Shown here: one piece after another, positions 63,295-64,000 of the stretch
Layout: every line of letters begins with the position of its first letter
Numbering within the stretch: position 1 is the stretch's first letter
Assembly: GCA_964451305.1 (NCBI GenBank)
Contig: CAYVHV010000009.1
Span: forward strand, 1 to 64,000
Direction: 5' to 3'
Length of the DNA: 64,000 bases
DNA from: SHLQ01 sp964451305
GTDB taxonomy: Bacteria; Actinomycetota; Acidimicrobiia; Acidimicrobiales; SHLQ01
The notes under the pieces: model-generated
Database searches by the model: none
Seen by the model: the letters and a program-made list of their open reading frames with translations, nothing else
Told to the model about the DNA's origin: nothing
Translations under genes and position numbers: made by a program

Positions 63295-64000
63295 ATGACG
63301 CGGTGGTTTGATAACGAGAACGTCGGTCTACGTCAGTTCTGGCATCCGGTCGCTCGGATTTCTGACCTCGATGGCGACGGGCCACACCCCGTGCGCCTAC
63401 TCGGAAACGACTATGCGCTCGCCCGACTCTCTACCGGCTGGGCACTGTTCCCTGCAGCCTGCCCGCACCGGCTCGCCCCATTAACCGCCGGCGAAATCAT
63501 TGGGGACTCGCTGCAGTGTGCCTATCACGGCTGGTGTTTTGCTGGTGACGGCACATGCGTGAGCATCCCGGCGCTTGGAACCGATGGCTCCATCCCACCG
63601 AGCGCGCACCTCCAGGCAGCCGCGCACGTCGCCGAGAAGTTTGGACTGGTGTGGGTCGCGCTCGACGAACCGCTGAACTCGTTACCCGAGAACCCAGAGT
63701 GGGACGACGAGACCTTCGGGCTGGCAGTCATCCCGACGCAAACGTGGAACGCAAGCGCCGCGCAGATGGCGGACAACTTTCTCGACGTAGCGCATTTCCC
63801 GTTCACTCATCTTGGGACAATTGGTGACCCAGAGGACCGAGAAGTTGCCGATTTTTCGGTGGTCCGCAACGGGTGGTCGTTCGGTTCGGTTCACCATCAC
63901 TCGAGCAAAGTCCTCGCTGACGCAACATCGGGCGAAACCGACGCGTTCGAGACCTTCAACCGGACGATGACATTTCGTTGCGACGCTCCACATCACGTCC
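63295..64000 (+). CDS. Rieske non-heme iron oxygenase (partial, 3' end outside window)
   Basis: An ATG at 63295 opens at least 235 codons, running off the window. The Rieske [2Fe-2S] site is ACPHRLAPLTAGEIIG followed by CAYHGWCF (Cys-x-His ... Cys-x2-His). The catalytic iron site begins with MADNFLDVAHFPFTH. This layout fits ring-hydroxylating or demethylating monooxygenases (vanillate/pheophorbide oxygenase type), which need a separate reductase. Substrate unknown. It begins 36 bases after trxA on the same strand. Confidence 0.88.
   Translation, partial: MTRWFDNENVGLRQFWHPVARISDLDGDGPHPVRLLGNDYALARLSTGWALFPAACPHRLAPLTAGEIIGDSLQCAYHGWCFAGDGTCVSIPALGTDGSIPPSAHLQAAAHVAEKFGLVWVALDEPLNSLPENPEWDDETFGLAVIPTQTWNASAAQMADNFLDVAHFPFTHLGTIGDPEDREVADFSVVRNGWSFGSVHHHSSKVLADATSGETDAFETFNRTMTFRCDAPHHV

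Overview
This window is high-GC DNA from an actinobacterium, most likely an Acidimicrobiia/Ilumatobacter-like lineage. The evidence is the tilS-hpt-ftsH-folEPBK-panC-coaX-lysS block, a DUF2342 zincin, DUF3097 and DUF2510 proteins, ClpC, a SigR/RsrA-type redox sigma pair, and several genes whose -10 box lies directly before the start codon. Lineage is inference; no rRNA or tRNA gene was seen.

Layout. (1) 1-3.5 kb is accessory DNA: an RHS-repeat fragment with no start (minus strand, running off the left edge), followed by a string of small minus-strand genes that resemble displaced toxin/immunity cassettes. Two of them carry single-base frameshifts in homopolymers. An AT-richer stretch with three palindromes follows. 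(2) 3.57-5.74 kb holds a secreted SH3-repeat lipoprotein, a nitroreductase, and the most striking object in the window: a thioredoxin-fold lipoprotein whose CxxC motif is written TGA-CCA-TTT-TGA. A bacterial SECIS-like hairpin with a GGTC loop lies just downstream, so this is best read as a UxxU double-selenocysteine protein. (3) 5.75-16.5 kb is a DNA-end-processing cluster: HerA-like ATPase, SbcD, SbcC, a NurA-like protein, a SNF2 helicase and a SWIM zinc-finger protein, mostly overlapping. This combines the archaeal herA-mre11-rad50-nurA set with a bacterial SNF2/SWIM pair. (4) 16.5-30.6 kb holds housekeeping and envelope genes: a thioesterase, an LppM-like/HAD fusion, clpC, a polyprenyl diphosphate synthase, phosphoglucomutase, and two tandem sugar-phosphate transferases. 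(5) 30.8-45 kb is a long minus-strand block for cofactor and tRNA functions (folate, pantothenate/CoA, NAD, lysyl-tRNA synthetase, FtsH, TilS, Hpt). A CobW GTPase sits where panD is expected. (6) 45-52.7 kb holds a Lin0512 protein, an alditol-oxidase-like flavoprotein, two small paralogous membrane proteins, and two tandem FAD/GcvT fusions of the dimethylglycine/sarcosine dehydrogenase type. (7) 52.8-64 kb holds a SigR/RsrA-like pair, EcsC, PilZ and DUF2510 proteins, a coiled-coil protein of about 1650 residues with internal repeats, metY behind a leader with a terminator-like hairpin, thioredoxin behind a SigR-type promoter match, and the start of a Rieske oxygenase.

A thiol/selenol redox theme links the UxxU lipoprotein, the SigR/RsrA pair, thioredoxin and MetY. 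No selA, selB, selD or tRNA-Sec was seen here, so Sec insertion would depend on genes elsewhere in the genome.
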